A stretch of DNA of 64,000 nucleotides. Source: JAKAGZ01 sp035266865. Its GTDB lineage: Bacteria; Bacteroidota; Ignavibacteria; Ignavibacteriales; Ignavibacteriaceae. The stretch is from the NCBI GenBank assembly GCA_035266865.1, contig DATFMR010000032.1, positions 1-64,000 of the forward strand, read 5' to 3'. A model generated the notes under the pieces. It was not told where the DNA came from and searched no databases. It saw nothing but the letters and a program-made list of their open reading frames with translations. Positions 1-9,744 of this stretch are shown here, one piece after another; the first letter of the stretch is position 1, and each line of letters begins with the position of its first letter. The position numbers and the translations under genes are program-made.

Positions 1-1
1 G

Positions 2-421
2 CAATTATTCAATATTAAGTCGAATGCTTCAACCGATGAGGAATTTGAAGAAGATAAAAATAATCTTTTCAATTATATAATGACGAGTGATAAACTGGTT
101 AGCCAGTTAAAAGATGAAGGCAAAGAAATTACATCAAGAGAATTATTTAAGGATGGAAAAGTTCTTAATGGGAAAGCTGAATATAAATTTACCGACATAT
201 CCAAAGTTGAAGGGATAAGATTTGAAGATGGTTTTTATTATTTAACACTTGCACTTGATGATAGTGTTGTTTCTACAAATGGACAGATTATAAAATCAAA
301 TGAATATAAAAGAATATTATGGGACAAAAATATGAAGGTTCTGAAGTTCGAAATGTATAGTTCCGGATTTGATGAATATAAGTTCAAATCTCTTGCTCCA
401 TTTTTAAAATCGAAGGAATAA
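2..421 (+). CDS. Hypothetical protein, 5'-truncated by the window edge
   Basis: The frame is open from the left edge, so the true start lies outside the window; the ATG at 80 is probably internal. The visible 139 residues are hydrophilic and acidic/lysine-rich, with no membrane segment or cysteine and no motif I recognise. The alternating hydrophobic pattern in the middle suggests beta-strands, as in small lipoprotein-like carrier domains, but this is weak. Its TAA stop shares its last base with the priA ATG (TAATG), so the two are probably translationally coupled. Function unknown. Confidence 0.7.
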   Translation, partial: QLFNIKSNASTDEEFEEDKNNLFNYIMTSDKLVSQLKDEGKEITSRELFKDGKVLNGKAEYKFTDISKVEGIRFEDGFYYLTLALDDSVVSTNGQIIKSNEYKRILWDKNMKVLKFEMYSSGFDEYKFKSLAPFLKSKE

Positions 422-2886
422 TGTTTGCTGAAATTGTTTTCCCACTTCCATTTAGAAACTCATTCACATACTCAATTCCAAAAGAGCTCGAACACTTTGC
501 TAAAACAGGTGTCCGGGCTGTAGCTCCTTTCGGTAAAAGAACGCTTACCGGCTTCATAATAAACACATCTGAAAAGACGGACATTAAAGAGAAAATAAAA
601 CCAATATCTGATGTTCTTGATGATCAGCCTATTTTTGATAAAAAAACATTAAAGTTTTACGAATGGATATCTGAATATTATCTATCATCGCTGGGAGAAG
701 CATTAAAACTTGGTGTCCCATATGGCTCTGATGTTGAAACAAAAAGGAAAATTATTGTTGACCAGGCTTATTGTGAAGAGTTATTAGGGAAGGAAAAAAA
801 CAAAGATTCTGTAAAAGGGAAAATTCTAAAAGCTCTTGTTGAAAGGGGACAGGTAAATTTTTCATATTTGCAGAAAATCTTGAAGAGAAAAAATATTTAT
901 TCCCAGGTTAGAAGCCTGGAAAAAGTTGGTGCAATTACAGTACTTGACGAAATAGAGGATGCAAAGGTAAAAGTTAAAACAGCAAATTATGCAAAGCTTG
1001 ATAAAACCATTGCGGAGATATATGCTTCATTTCCGGAAATTGAAAGAAGGTCGCCAAAACAGGTGAAAATACTTCTGGAATTATTAAAGAATAAAGATAA
1101 ATCATATTTATTGCCTGATCTGTTAAAAAAAACTGAGTCTTCTTCATCATCTGTTAAAAGTTTGGAGGAAAAAGGGTTTATAAAAATCTTTGAAAAAGAA
1201 ATTGAGAGAAAATATTCTGAAGAATATAAAGAAGATCACGTTTCTTTGACTCTTACGGCAAAGCAGAATGAAATTATAAATGAAGTATCAAAGAATTTCG
1301 ATCCTTCAAAATTTCTGCCTTATCTCTTACATGGAATTACAGGAAGTGGAAAAACTCAGGTTTATATTGAATTGATTAAAAATGTTCTGGATAAAAAAAG
1401 AACTGCTTTAATCCTGGTTCCGGAAATTTCATTAACTCCTCAAATCACTTCAAGGTTATTTAATAATTTTGGAGAAATTGTAACAGTAATACACAGTAGA
1501 ATGTCAATTGGTGAACGTTATGATTCGTGGCGGAAAATATTAAAAGGGAAGTATAAAGTAGTGATAGGAGCAAGGTCCGCATTATTTGCTCCGTTAAAAA
1601 ATATTGGGATAATAATTATTGATGAAGAGCACGATTCAAGTTATAAGCAATTTGAAAATGCTCCAAAATACCAGGCAAGAGATTCGGCAATTATTTTAGC
1701 AAAACATAATAATTGTCCGATAATTCTTGGTTCAGCAACCCCCTCTGTTGAAAGTATGTACAATGCTTTAAGTGGCAAATATAAATTGCTTGAACTTCCA
1801 GAAAGAGTGGATAACGCCAAACTTCCTGAAATTGAACTTGTTAATGTTTCAGTTGAAAGAAAGAAGAAAAAAATGGAAAATATATTTTCCAGGTTTTTAC
1901 TTGATAAAATTGAAGACAGATTAAAGAAGAAAGAAGGAGTAATAATTCTTCAAAACCGAAGAGGCTTTTCGACACAAGTATTTTGTGATGATTGTTCTGA
2001 AATTGAAACTTGCGAAAATTGTTCTGTCCCGCTTGTTTATCACGTCAATAAAAATATTCTTCGATGCCATTATTGCGGATTTATCAAAGGTGTTCCACAT
2101 GCCTGCACAAACTGTGGTTCATTATCCATAAAATATTTTGGAACTGGTACTGAAAGAGTTGAAGATGAACTTGAATATTTTTACCCCAACGCCAGGATAA
2201 GAAGAATAGATTCGGATTCAATTTCGAGGAAATCTTCACTCAGCAAAATATTAATTGGTTTTGCTCGTGGTGATACGGATATTTTAGTCGGTACTCAAAT
2301 GGTTTCTAAGGGACTCGATTTTTCAAGAGTTACTTTAGTAGGAGTTATAGCTGCAGAAACAACTTTATGGTTGCCTGATTTTCGTGCCGATGAAAGGACT
2401 TTTCAATTATTAACTCAGGTTTCAGGACGGGCTGGAAGAAGCAAAATAAAAGGAGAAGTGGTAATTCAAACGCAGGATGATAAAAATTTCACTTTGCAAA
2501 AGGTCGTTTCAAATGATTATAATGGCTTGTATCAAAAAGAAATAAATGACCGTGAGAAGATGGGTTATCCTCCGTTTACCAGGATAGCTTTAATAGAGAC
2601 AAAAGATCTGGACGAAATAAAAGCTAAAGGAGCAATAACTGATTTTTATAATGAACTAAAATCCTACGATAAGTTCTTAAAAATTATGGAACCTGCTACA
2701 GCAATAATTGCCCGATTAAAAGGTCATTACAGGTTCCATATATTAATTAAAAGCGTAAAAGAAGTTGATCCCGGAGGAGCTATTTTAAGAAAGGCTATTT
2801 TAAATTCTTATACTGAGTTCAACAGGAAATCGCGCTTCAGGGATGTTAAATTAATATTTGATATTGATCCCCAAAGCGTGATGTAA
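421..2886 (+). CDS. priA: Primosomal protein N' (replication restart helicase PriA)
   Basis: PriA is a superfamily 2 DNA helicase that recognises stalled forks and reloads the replicative helicase DnaB, which is encoded at 57316 in this window. The 821-residue protein has an N-terminal DNA-binding part, Walker A GITGSGKT at about 305-312, the DEEH box at about 401-404, and the family's zinc-binding cysteines between about 522 and 563 (CDDC, CENC, CHYC, CTNC). The helicase C-terminal motifs GTGTERVEDEL and QVSGRAGR follow. It is somewhat longer than the E. coli protein. The start overlaps the preceding stop by one base. Identification is secure. Confidence 0.97.
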   Translation: MFAEIVFPLPFRNSFTYSIPKELEHFAKTGVRAVAPFGKRTLTGFIINTSEKTDIKEKIKPISDVLDDQPIFDKKTLKFYEWISEYYLSSLGEALKLGVPYGSDVETKRKIIVDQAYCEELLGKEKNKDSVKGKILKALVERGQVNFSYLQKILKRKNIYSQVRSLEKVGAITVLDEIEDAKVKVKTANYAKLDKTIAEIYASFPEIERRSPKQVKILLELLKNKDKSYLLPDLLKKTESSSSSVKSLEEKGFIKIFEKEIERKYSEEYKEDHVSLTLTAKQNEIINEVSKNFDPSKFLPYLLHGITGSGKTQVYIELIKNVLDKKRTALILVPEISLTPQITSRLFNNFGEIVTVIHSRMSIGERYDSWRKILKGKYKVVIGARSALFAPLKNIGIIIIDEEHDSSYKQFENAPKYQARDSAIILAKHNNCPIILGSATPSVESMYNALSGKYKLLELPERVDNAKLPEIELVNVSVERKKKKMENIFSRFLLDKIEDRLKKKEGVIILQNRRGFSTQVFCDDCSEIETCENCSVPLVYHVNKNILRCHYCGFIKGVPHACTNCGSLSIKYFGTGTERVEDELEYFYPNARIRRIDSDSISRKSSLSKILIGFARGDTDILVGTQMVSKGLDFSRVTLVGVIAAETTLWLPDFRADERTFQLLTQVSGRAGRSKIKGEVVIQTQDDKNFTLQKVVSNDYNGLYQKEINDREKMGYPPFTRIALIETKDLDEIKAKGAITDFYNELKSYDKFLKIMEPATAIIARLKGHYRFHILIKSVKEVDPGGAILRKAILNSYTEFNRKSRFRDVKLIFDIDPQSVM

Positions 2887-2899
2887 CAAGCACACTCCC

Positions 2900-3985
2900 T
2901 TAAAATTTATTTAACACGTCAATTACTTTCATAATCTGATCTCTTGAATGCCCAAAAGAAATGGGAAGGGATAAAGTTGTTGAGTGTATTTCTTCAGAAA
3001 TGGGGAAGCTGCTTTCTTCAATAATTCCCTTCATTGCTTTTTGTTTATGAGGCGGCACAGGGTAATGAATCTCAGTTTTTATTTCATTTTTTAATAAATA
3101 TTCTTTTAATTCGTCTCGCTTAGGATGGCGAATATTATAGATGTGATAGACATCAAAATGATCTTCATTTACAACAGGTTTTATAAAATCCTCTTTCAAA
3201 TTTTGATGATAAAGATTTGCGAGTTCTCTTTTGTGCAAATTTATGACATTTAATTTTTTAAGTTTAATGTTTAAAAAACCGGCCTGAATTTCATCAAGTC
3301 TGGAATTAATCCCTGCAATATCATTATGGTATTTTTCCTCAGATCCATAATTCCGAAGTTTCTTTATTAAGGTATAATAATTTTCACTATCTGTTGTAAT
3401 TGCACCGGCATCACCGAGTGCACCCAGGTTTTTTGTAGGGTAAAAACTAAAAGCATTTATTTCACCAAAAGTGCCTGTATTTCTATTTTTATACTTGGCA
3501 CCGTGGGATTGTGCGCAATCTTCTATTAATTTTAGGTTGTGCTTTTTACAAATGGAAATAATTGGATCCATATCACAGGACTTACCGTACAAGTGGACAA
3601 TCATTAAGGCTTTAGTTTTTGATGTAATGCTTTCTTCAATTTTAGCCGGATCAATATTATAAGTTTGAATATCGGGTTCAACAAGTACAGGTTTTAAACC
3701 AGCATTTACTATTGATAATATTGTGGCTATGTAAGTATTTGATGGTACAACTATTTCACTATTTTTTTCAAAATTAAAAGCTTTTAAAGCCAGATAAAGT
3801 GCATCTAAACCTGATGCCAGCCCGACACAATAATTGCTTCCAATATATTTCGCAAAATCTTCTTCAAATTTTTTTTCAAAACTGCCAAGTATGAACCAGC
3901 CACTGTTTAAAACGTTTCCGAAATTATGAATGTAATCCTCAAAGAATAATTCATTAGAGTCCCGCAAGTTTTCATATTCAATCAT
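2900..3985 (-). CDS. DegT/DnrJ/EryC1 sugar aminotransferase, FdtB/QdtB-like
   Basis: PLP-dependent aminotransferase of the DegT/StrS family, which aminates keto-sugar nucleotides. The sequence shows the aspartate motif EDCAQSHGA (D156) and the Schiff-base lysine K185 in FYPTKNLGALGDAG; the 361-residue length is normal. The gene directly upstream in the transcript encodes an FdtA-type ketoisomerase and overlaps this one by four bases (ATGA). The pair therefore probably makes a dTDP-3-amino-3,6-dideoxyhexose (Fuc3N or Qui3N). The N-acetyltransferase and the RmlA/RmlB enzymes are not in the window. The exact sugar cannot be read from sequence. Confidence 0.88.
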   Translation of the reverse strand: MIEYENLRDSNELFFEDYIHNFGNVLNSGWFILGSFEKKFEEDFAKYIGSNYCVGLASGLDALYLALKAFNFEKNSEIVVPSNTYIATILSIVNAGLKPVLVEPDIQTYNIDPAKIEESITSKTKALMIVHLYGKSCDMDPIISICKKHNLKLIEDCAQSHGAKYKNRNTGTFGEINAFSFYPTKNLGALGDAGAITTDSENYYTLIKKLRNYGSEEKYHNDIAGINSRLDEIQAGFLNIKLKKLNVINLHKRELANLYHQNLKEDFIKPVVNEDHFDVYHIYNIRHPKRDELKEYLLKNEIKTEIHYPVPPHKQKAMKGIIEESSFPISEEIHSTTLSLPISFGHSRDQIMKVIDVLNKF

Positions 3986-4347
3986 TTATACTCCCCGTAT
4001 ATATAATCATCAGGATCAAATTCAGTTGAGGCTAAAACCAGGAAAACTGCATCCTTTGTAAAATCGTGCATTGAATGCCAATCCTCCGGTTCCAGAATCA
4101 AACATTTACTTGGATGATCAAGCACAAAAACTTCTTTTTTTACGCCGTCATTGTTTGTCACTTTACAACTTCCATGCAAGCATATAGCAGCCTGCCTTGT
4201 AGTTTTATGCCTGTGACCACCTCGTACTGAATCATCTACTCCATAAATATAAAAAATTCGTTTTACAGGGAAAGGGATTTGATTTTCAATTACCGTAAGA
4301 GTTCCTCTGTCATCCGAATGAGTAGTAAGTTCTTTTATATATGCCAT
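3982..4347 (-). CDS. dTDP-6-deoxyhexos-4-ulose 3,4-ketoisomerase, FdtA/QdtA (WxcM-like cupin)
   Basis: Small cupin of 121 residues that moves the keto group of dTDP-4-keto-6-deoxyglucose from C4 to C3. The conserved His pair GGHRHK (H45, H47) and the EPEDWHSMHDF segment near 87-96 are characteristic of the FdtA/QdtA/WxcM-C family. FdtA gives the galacto product and QdtA the gluco product; I cannot tell them apart here. The ATG directly abuts the stop of the upstream glycosyltransferase (TAAATG), and the 3' end overlaps the aminotransferase by four bases, so the three are co-translated. Confidence 0.88.
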   Translation of the reverse strand: MAYIKELTTHSDDRGTLTVIENQIPFPVKRIFYIYGVDDSVRGGHRHKTTRQAAICLHGSCKVTNNDGVKKEVFVLDHPSKCLILEPEDWHSMHDFTKDAVFLVLASTEFDPDDYIYGEYK

Positions 4348-5334
4348 TTAATGTCCGATAAATTCGTCAATATTAAAAATATTATATGATGATCTTAGTT
4401 TTCTCCAAATATAAAGCAACGGTGTTTTCCAGTTCAATACATAGTTTGATGCTCCATGAGGGTCAAAACTATTATCTATTTCAGAAATCTTTTTCCTTTC
4501 ATTCTCAAGATGATTTATATAAGGTAAATAAAAAGTTCTTTTCACATTTTCTGTTAAAATTCGTCTTCCTAATTCAACAGTTTTATTTTTTATGAATCTA
4601 AGATAATGGAAATGATAAAAAATTACCTCAAATTCTTGTCCTGAATTAATTTCCCGTCCGATCAGCTTTCCATTTTTTGAATAGAAATCATATTGCTGTA
4701 CATTCCAGGCAGCAAGTCCACCTCCCAAATGCTTCATTATGTGAACTCCTTCAAATCTGGTTGTCCAGTCATTCAGATACATTTGATCTCCAAATTTGCC
4801 ATCCTCAAGTCTGTTGTAACACCATTCCAGGCATCTTTCACGCCACCATTTAAGAGCAGTTAATCCTTTCTCGTCATTTTTGAATGTTACAAATTGCACA
4901 CAATATTTGCCGCTCTTTTTTGATTTATCATAAATAGGTGTATATCGGTGTTCAGTAATTAGAATTGAATCATTACCAAGCTCATCAAAAATAGGCTTTG
5001 GTGAGCTATAAAAATACATATCCGCATCAATATAAGTGCAGCTTTCTACTTCAAAATTTTCTAATACATAAAGAATTGTTGAAGAAGTTGAAGTCCAGCA
5101 GTATTCAGCTATCGTTCTTGTTGGTTTTACTTCTAACAAGTCTTTATCTTCGAAATCTTTGAGCGGAATAATAGTGGCATTTTTTAATTGCATTTTATTC
5201 AGCACATTTTCTGATTTTGCGTCAAAAGCAAAAATGTAAAGATGGAAATCTTCGCAAGATTTCTTCAGTGAATCATATAAAGCTAATCCACGGGAAAGAT
5301 AATTAGAATCAAAAAGAGTGCAGAAATTATACAT
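4348..5334 (-). CDS. Putative glycosyltransferase, GT-A fold (GT8-like)
   Basis: A 328-residue soluble protein beginning FCTLFDSNYLSRGLALYDSL, typical of GT-A enzymes that open with a nucleotide-binding strand and a stretch over a Ser/Leu-rich helix. A DxD metal/nucleotide motif occurs at D103-A-D105 within TYIDADMYFYSS. A GGGLAAWNVQQYDF segment resembles the C-terminal acceptor region of GT8-type transferases. It sits between a methyltransferase and the fdtA gene in the polysaccharide locus, so it likely adds one sugar to the repeat unit. Donor and acceptor are unknown. Confidence 0.7.
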   Translation of the reverse strand: MYNFCTLFDSNYLSRGLALYDSLKKSCEDFHLYIFAFDAKSENVLNKMQLKNATIIPLKDFEDKDLLEVKPTRTIAEYCWTSTSSTILYVLENFEVESCTYIDADMYFYSSPKPIFDELGNDSILITEHRYTPIYDKSKKSGKYCVQFVTFKNDEKGLTALKWWRERCLEWCYNRLEDGKFGDQMYLNDWTTRFEGVHIMKHLGGGLAAWNVQQYDFYSKNGKLIGREINSGQEFEVIFYHFHYLRFIKNKTVELGRRILTENVKRTFYLPYINHLENERKKISEIDNSFDPHGASNYVLNWKTPLLYIWRKLRSSYNIFNIDEFIGH

Positions 5335-5337
5335 AGT

Positions 5338-6006
5338 TTAATTTTTCTCTAATAAAAAAACTGGTAGTGGAACAAACAAGTTTTGGAATTTTTTCATTAA
5401 TAAATTTTTTAAAGAATTTTTGACATCAGGGTAATCCAGCCTGAGGATTTTGATTCCCCCAACGTCATTTAATAACCGATAAAAATCTCTAATTGAAAGC
5501 TGGTGAATATGACCTGTGTTGTACCAGGTATAACCAAACAATAAAGGATTTGGCATTCTGCCTTTGAAAAAAAGATCAATTCTGTTTTTGTAAAATGCGA
5601 AATTTGGAAATGATATAATCTGGTATTTTGAAATTCTTTTCATCTCTTTTAATAGCATTTCAGGATATGTAACCATTTGAATAGTAACATTACAAATTGA
5701 ATAATCAAACTGATTTTCTTCAAAAGGTAGTTCAGCATCAATAGCTGATTTAATAACATCCAGTCCTTTATTTTTACAAGTCTCAACACCGCTGGGAGAA
5801 ATTTCTACGCCTTTGCCGTTTGCTTTCTTTTCGGAAATAATCCTCTTTAGCAAGGTTCCGTTTCCACATCCCAAATCAACTACATTTGAATTAGGCTCTA
5901 TTAAATTAATAACTGAATCATATTCCACACGTTCAGATTCAGGGAATTTTGAATAGTCGTATTTTCTGTTGTCGTTATTTTTGATTTTATCTATTGCGTT
6001 AGTCAT
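5338..6006 (-). CDS. MetW-like SAM-dependent methyltransferase
   Basis: 222 residues with a Rossmann SAM site, VVDLGCGNG at about 42-50. The downstream signature includes NVTIQMVTYPEMLLKEMKR, ISFPNFAFYKNR and a GHIHQLSIRDF segment, which resemble the MetW family. Classical MetW partners MetX in methionine synthesis, but no metX is nearby. Here the gene is inside a polysaccharide locus and three bases from a glycosyltransferase, so a sugar- or lipid-carrier-related role is as likely. Substrate unknown. Confidence 0.75.
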   Translation of the reverse strand: MTNAIDKIKNNDNRKYDYSKFPESERVEYDSVINLIEPNSNVVDLGCGNGTLLKRIISEKKANGKGVEISPSGVETCKNKGLDVIKSAIDAELPFEENQFDYSICNVTIQMVTYPEMLLKEMKRISKYQIISFPNFAFYKNRIDLFFKGRMPNPLLFGYTWYNTGHIHQLSIRDFYRLLNDVGGIKILRLDYPDVKNSLKNLLMKKFQNLFVPLPVFLLEKN

Positions 6007-6026
6007 TGTCTAAAATATTAGAATTA

Positions 6027-7259
6027 TCAAGAATTTAATCTGATTTTTCCCGGACAGACATAATTAAAAGCTTTTAAATATCCATTTATAACTGTATTGA
6101 CGTTAATTTTATCGTGAATAATTTTTTCAGAATTTGCTCCCATTTCTTTAATTGTCTCAGGATTTGAAAATAAATTATCAATTTTAATTGCAAGATCTGA
6201 TGTGTTATCCTCTTCAAAATATTTACCATTATAGTCTTTAATTACAAGATGTTTTTCAGTTCCATCACAAACAGAGCAAATTATCGGTTTACCAAAACAC
6301 ATTGCTTCATTGATAGAAAGTCCTCCCATTCCCGCTAAAACATATATAGAAGAATCGAGTAAATAACGTCCGAGTAAAACAGGATCATAAATTGAACCTA
6401 CAAAATTAACATTATTTGCAATACCCAGATTTTCTGACATAGTTTTTAGATTATTTTCTTCGGGTCCCTTACCGACAACAATTAACTCAACATTTTCATA
6501 TTTCTGTTTTAAGATATTTACAGCTTCAATTAGTAAGTCTACTTTTTTCCATTTTACTAATCTTCCAACATGTATGATTCTGTGTGAATTTTGAGAAAGA
6601 ACCGAACCTTCTTTTTCCGCCTTATTTTTTGCTTCTTGCAGGCTATCAGTATCCGGCGAATTATATGTAATAAATATTTTCTCTTTTGCTACTCCGTAGC
6701 TTTCGATTATCTTATATGCTGATTCAGTATAATTAACAGTAGCATCAATTAATCTGTAATACAATTTTATTAGTCTTGGGAAAAAATAGTATTTTAATTT
6801 TGCCGTGAAAGAATTTGTGCTTACATATTTATTAAGGTTTTCGTCAACGAATTTATCGCTAAAATAGTAGTCCTGTGCTTTATTAAATTCAGGAACCTGG
6901 AAAGGTATTTCCTTAAATATTATTTTCGTACCCATAAGTTTAAGAATAAAATATATATGAGGCTTAAATATAAAGGCTAAAATATATGGCCAGATTATAA
7001 CTAAAATATCCGGTTTTTCTTTTCTTATTAAGCTTATGAATTCCTTAAAAAATAATTTACCGTAATAGGTTTTATATTCTTTTAAATAGTGAAGCTTGAA
7101 TTCAATTCCTTTGTCTGATTGAAAAACACCTTTTCCAATTGTGTTTTGAGCATTTGTAGGTACAGCAGCATGCACTTCAATTTCCTGAACACTATTCAAC
7201 CTGTTAAGAATTGCATTATAGTAATGGGGTAAACCCCCGAATGTAAAAAGGACTTTCAT
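6027..7259 (-). CDS. Glycosyltransferase family 4 (GT-B)
   Basis: A 410-residue GT-B enzyme. The N-terminal domain starts KVLFTFGGLPHYYNAILNRL. The C-terminal donor domain has VGRLVKWKKVDLLIEA (about 231-246), VVGKGPEENNL, and the E-rich motif MGGLSINEAMCFGKP (about 311-325), where the glutamate contacts the nucleotide sugar in GT4 enzymes. It belongs to the minus-strand polysaccharide cluster, 20 bases from the MetW-like gene. It probably transfers a hexose from a nucleotide-activated donor to a lipid-linked intermediate at the cytoplasmic face. Specificity unknown. Confidence 0.85.
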   Translation of the reverse strand: MKVLFTFGGLPHYYNAILNRLNSVQEIEVHAAVPTNAQNTIGKGVFQSDKGIEFKLHYLKEYKTYYGKLFFKEFISLIRKEKPDILVIIWPYILAFIFKPHIYFILKLMGTKIIFKEIPFQVPEFNKAQDYYFSDKFVDENLNKYVSTNSFTAKLKYYFFPRLIKLYYRLIDATVNYTESAYKIIESYGVAKEKIFITYNSPDTDSLQEAKNKAEKEGSVLSQNSHRIIHVGRLVKWKKVDLLIEAVNILKQKYENVELIVVGKGPEENNLKTMSENLGIANNVNFVGSIYDPVLLGRYLLDSSIYVLAGMGGLSINEAMCFGKPIICSVCDGTEKHLVIKDYNGKYFEEDNTSDLAIKIDNLFSNPETIKEMGANSEKIIHDKINVNTVINGYLKAFNYVCPGKIRLNS

Positions 7260-7295
7260 ATTTATATACTAAATGCTCATTTAAAAATTGCCTGG

Positions 7296-8834
7296 TTATT
7301 TAATAAAGCTTTTTGCTTTATTAAATAAACCAAACATTACGTTATTAAAATCTTCAGAGATTTTTAATTTTATAAAACTTAAAAGAAATATTGTGGTAAT
7401 AATTACAGATTTTAGAATAACCAGGGCTGCTGATATTATTTTTGATTTTACAGAAAAATCTGTTAAAGGAAACAATTTATCTAGGAGTATATTCAATCCA
7501 ATTGATAGTAATAGTACAATACCAAAAATAATGAATGAGCTTATCATACTGGTTTTAAATGGATGCGAATTAAATTTTCGCCAAACGATAAACAACTTCA
7601 GAATCATATAGATAAAGCCTGATAAAGTAACTGCAATTGCTGCTCCTATAATCCCATATATAGGGATAAGAATTATATTTGCTATTATTGTACATACAGC
7701 CAAAATCATAATAAGTACAAAAGAAAAAGCATAATATTTAGAATACAGGATAATCTCATTATTGATACCTGAAATCATATCTAGTAATCTTCCGGCTAAA
7801 AGTATTATTAGCACACCTTTGCCTGCCATATAAATATCACCTTTAGGGATGATCCTGAAAATATCATCAATATTGGCAATAATTATCAGGAAAATAAGTG
7901 AACCAAAAATAAAAAGATTCAATGATGCTTTTTTATAAAGTTCATCAATCTTTTCATGATCATCTTCTTTTATGGCAAATGAAAGATGCGATAAAATTGC
8001 CTGGGTCAAATTTCTCTTTGGAATTTCCATCACAGTCGCAATTAAAATTGCAATTGAATAAATAGCCGTATCTTTTAATCCCTGGTATGCCGGTAACATT
8101 ACTGTATCAATTTTTGTAGAAAGTAGAAATCCAAGACCACCCAGTAATGTAAACAGCCCGTAACCAATTATTGAACGGAGTTTAGAAAAATCAAAATTCT
8201 TAAAATCCGCACGAATATGCAAAGCGTTTAACTTCCAGATATATATTGTTAAAAGCCCAGCACCAAGAAAATAAAAAAGCACTAACAGATTAATCAATAT
8301 GTGGAAAGTAATAATATTTAATGCAAATAAAATTATTACAACTGTGTTACCAAATTTCAGAAAAACTTCTTTTACAAATGTTGGAAAAAAAACTTTGTTA
8401 TGCACCAGGGCGTAAGATTCAAGAACATTTATGTAGATCATCCCCAGAACAAGAGGAATTATATATAAAAAATATTGAACGAGCAGCGGTGAATTCGTTG
8501 TGTAAAATTTTAAGATAACTGATTGAAGACCAAGGAATAATGTGGTAAATACTAAGAAGCCAATAAACGAATAAACCAAAATGAAAAATAAAAATCCCTT
8601 ATTCTTTTTTTCTGTATCGTAAAAATGCGGGAAAAACTTAATAATAATAAATGGTGCCCCCATTTGAGCAAAGGAAACAAACAATATTGTACTGTCTTGC
8701 AATACCCTGGTTAAGCCAAGTTCTTCCGGAGTAAGGAATTTGGTATAAAGAAAAAGAACGTTAATTATGCCAAGCACCAACCCGGTATAAGAAGCAATAC
8801 TGCTTTTTAAACTTTCACGTACTACATTTCCCAT
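7296..8834 (-). CDS. Lipopolysaccharide/O-antigen flippase (Wzx-like, MATE/MOP superfamily)
   Basis: A 512-residue integral membrane protein with about 12-14 hydrophobic helices and almost no soluble domain. It begins GNVVRESLKSSIASYTGLVLG, an N-terminal amphipathic start typical of polysaccharide-biosynthesis MOP transporters. These flip undecaprenyl-linked repeat units from cytoplasm to periplasm. Its place among glycosyltransferases supports a Wzx role. No wzy polymerase is obvious in the window, although YfhO at 10892 is a large multi-span neighbour. Confidence 0.85.
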   Translation of the reverse strand: MGNVVRESLKSSIASYTGLVLGIINVLFLYTKFLTPEELGLTRVLQDSTILFVSFAQMGAPFIIIKFFPHFYDTEKKNKGFLFFILVYSFIGFLVFTTLFLGLQSVILKFYTTNSPLLVQYFLYIIPLVLGMIYINVLESYALVHNKVFFPTFVKEVFLKFGNTVVIILFALNIITFHILINLLVLFYFLGAGLLTIYIWKLNALHIRADFKNFDFSKLRSIIGYGLFTLLGGLGFLLSTKIDTVMLPAYQGLKDTAIYSIAILIATVMEIPKRNLTQAILSHLSFAIKEDDHEKIDELYKKASLNLFIFGSLIFLIIIANIDDIFRIIPKGDIYMAGKGVLIILLAGRLLDMISGINNEIILYSKYYAFSFVLIMILAVCTIIANIILIPIYGIIGAAIAVTLSGFIYMILKLFIVWRKFNSHPFKTSMISSFIIFGIVLLLSIGLNILLDKLFPLTDFSVKSKIISAALVILKSVIITTIFLLSFIKLKISEDFNNVMFGLFNKAKSFIK

Positions 8835-8893
8835 TTAAATAACCTAAAAATTATTTTAGACCAATGCTGAGAACTTTCAATTTTAGATCGTTT

Positions 8894-9580
8894 TCACAAT
8901 TCTGTATTTTCAATCATGCCTGTAATTACGATTATATCTTTATCTATGTCTTCCGCAATCTCCTCAAGTATACTATATCCCAGATCTTTTAATTGATTTT
9001 TTACCAAAGTTGAAGGCGAGCCCAAATTGCCATGTGATTCCACAATAATAATATTAGGTTTAATTTTTAGGTTTGATAAAATATCTTTTTCAGCTCCTTC
9101 ACAATCCAATTCCAATATATCACAATCTGGAATTGTTTCTATTTTGTTAGCTCCTCCTAATTCGCCCCAAATGCTATTAATAGATCCTGCAAAGCCATGA
9201 ATTAATGTACCTTTCAGGTTAAAGGAATTCCAAGCCTCGCGAATTATCTGAATGCTATCCTTGCTTGCTTCAATAACAGTTACAATACCTCCTAACTCCA
9301 TTGCAACAATACTAGTAATGCCATAGCCTCCACCAACAATTGTAACCCTATCACCATTTTTAACATATTTTCTGATTGCAGCAATGGTATTTTCTTCATA
9401 ATTAGGTTTGTCTAATTTATTTCGAGTTCTGGCAAAGAATCTATCTATTTTAGGTACAGTCGGATCTTTAATCCGATAATTGGCTAAGTTGAGATGAGTC
9501 CCTTTTGGTGAAAATTTTCTTAATTTCATCCATATTGGTCGGATAGTAACAATGATTTTTTCTAGATTGCTGTTTTTCAT
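8894..9580 (-). CDS. FkbM family methyltransferase
   Basis: 228 residues. The SAM-binding motif VTIVGGGYGITS lies at about 79-90, followed by an acidic strand end TVIEAS. The FkbM hallmark DILELDCEGAEKDIL occurs in the second half. FkbM proteins methylate hydroxyl groups, often on sugars of capsules or natural products, which fits the surrounding glycosyltransferases. The 59-base gap to the flippase and 164-base gap to the GT2 gene contain no obvious element besides AT-rich sequence. Confidence 0.82.
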   Translation of the reverse strand: MKNSNLEKIIVTIRPIWMKLRKFSPKGTHLNLANYRIKDPTVPKIDRFFARTRNKLDKPNYEENTIAAIRKYVKNGDRVTIVGGGYGITSIVAMELGGIVTVIEASKDSIQIIREAWNSFNLKGTLIHGFAGSINSIWGELGGANKIETIPDCDILELDCEGAEKDILSNLKIKPNIIIVESHGNLGSPSTLVKNQLKDLGYSILEEIAEDIDKDIIVITGMIENTEL

Positions 9581-9744
9581 TTGATCCCATATTTCATTTT
9601 TGGAACTATTATAATGATTTTTTCCTCATATTCAGGAAGTGATAATATTAAATAATTAAAGACTATATGATTTTATGATTATAAAATTAAGACTAATTTA
9701 TCAATTAACGCTTAGCATTATTTATAAAAATAAATTGATAATTA

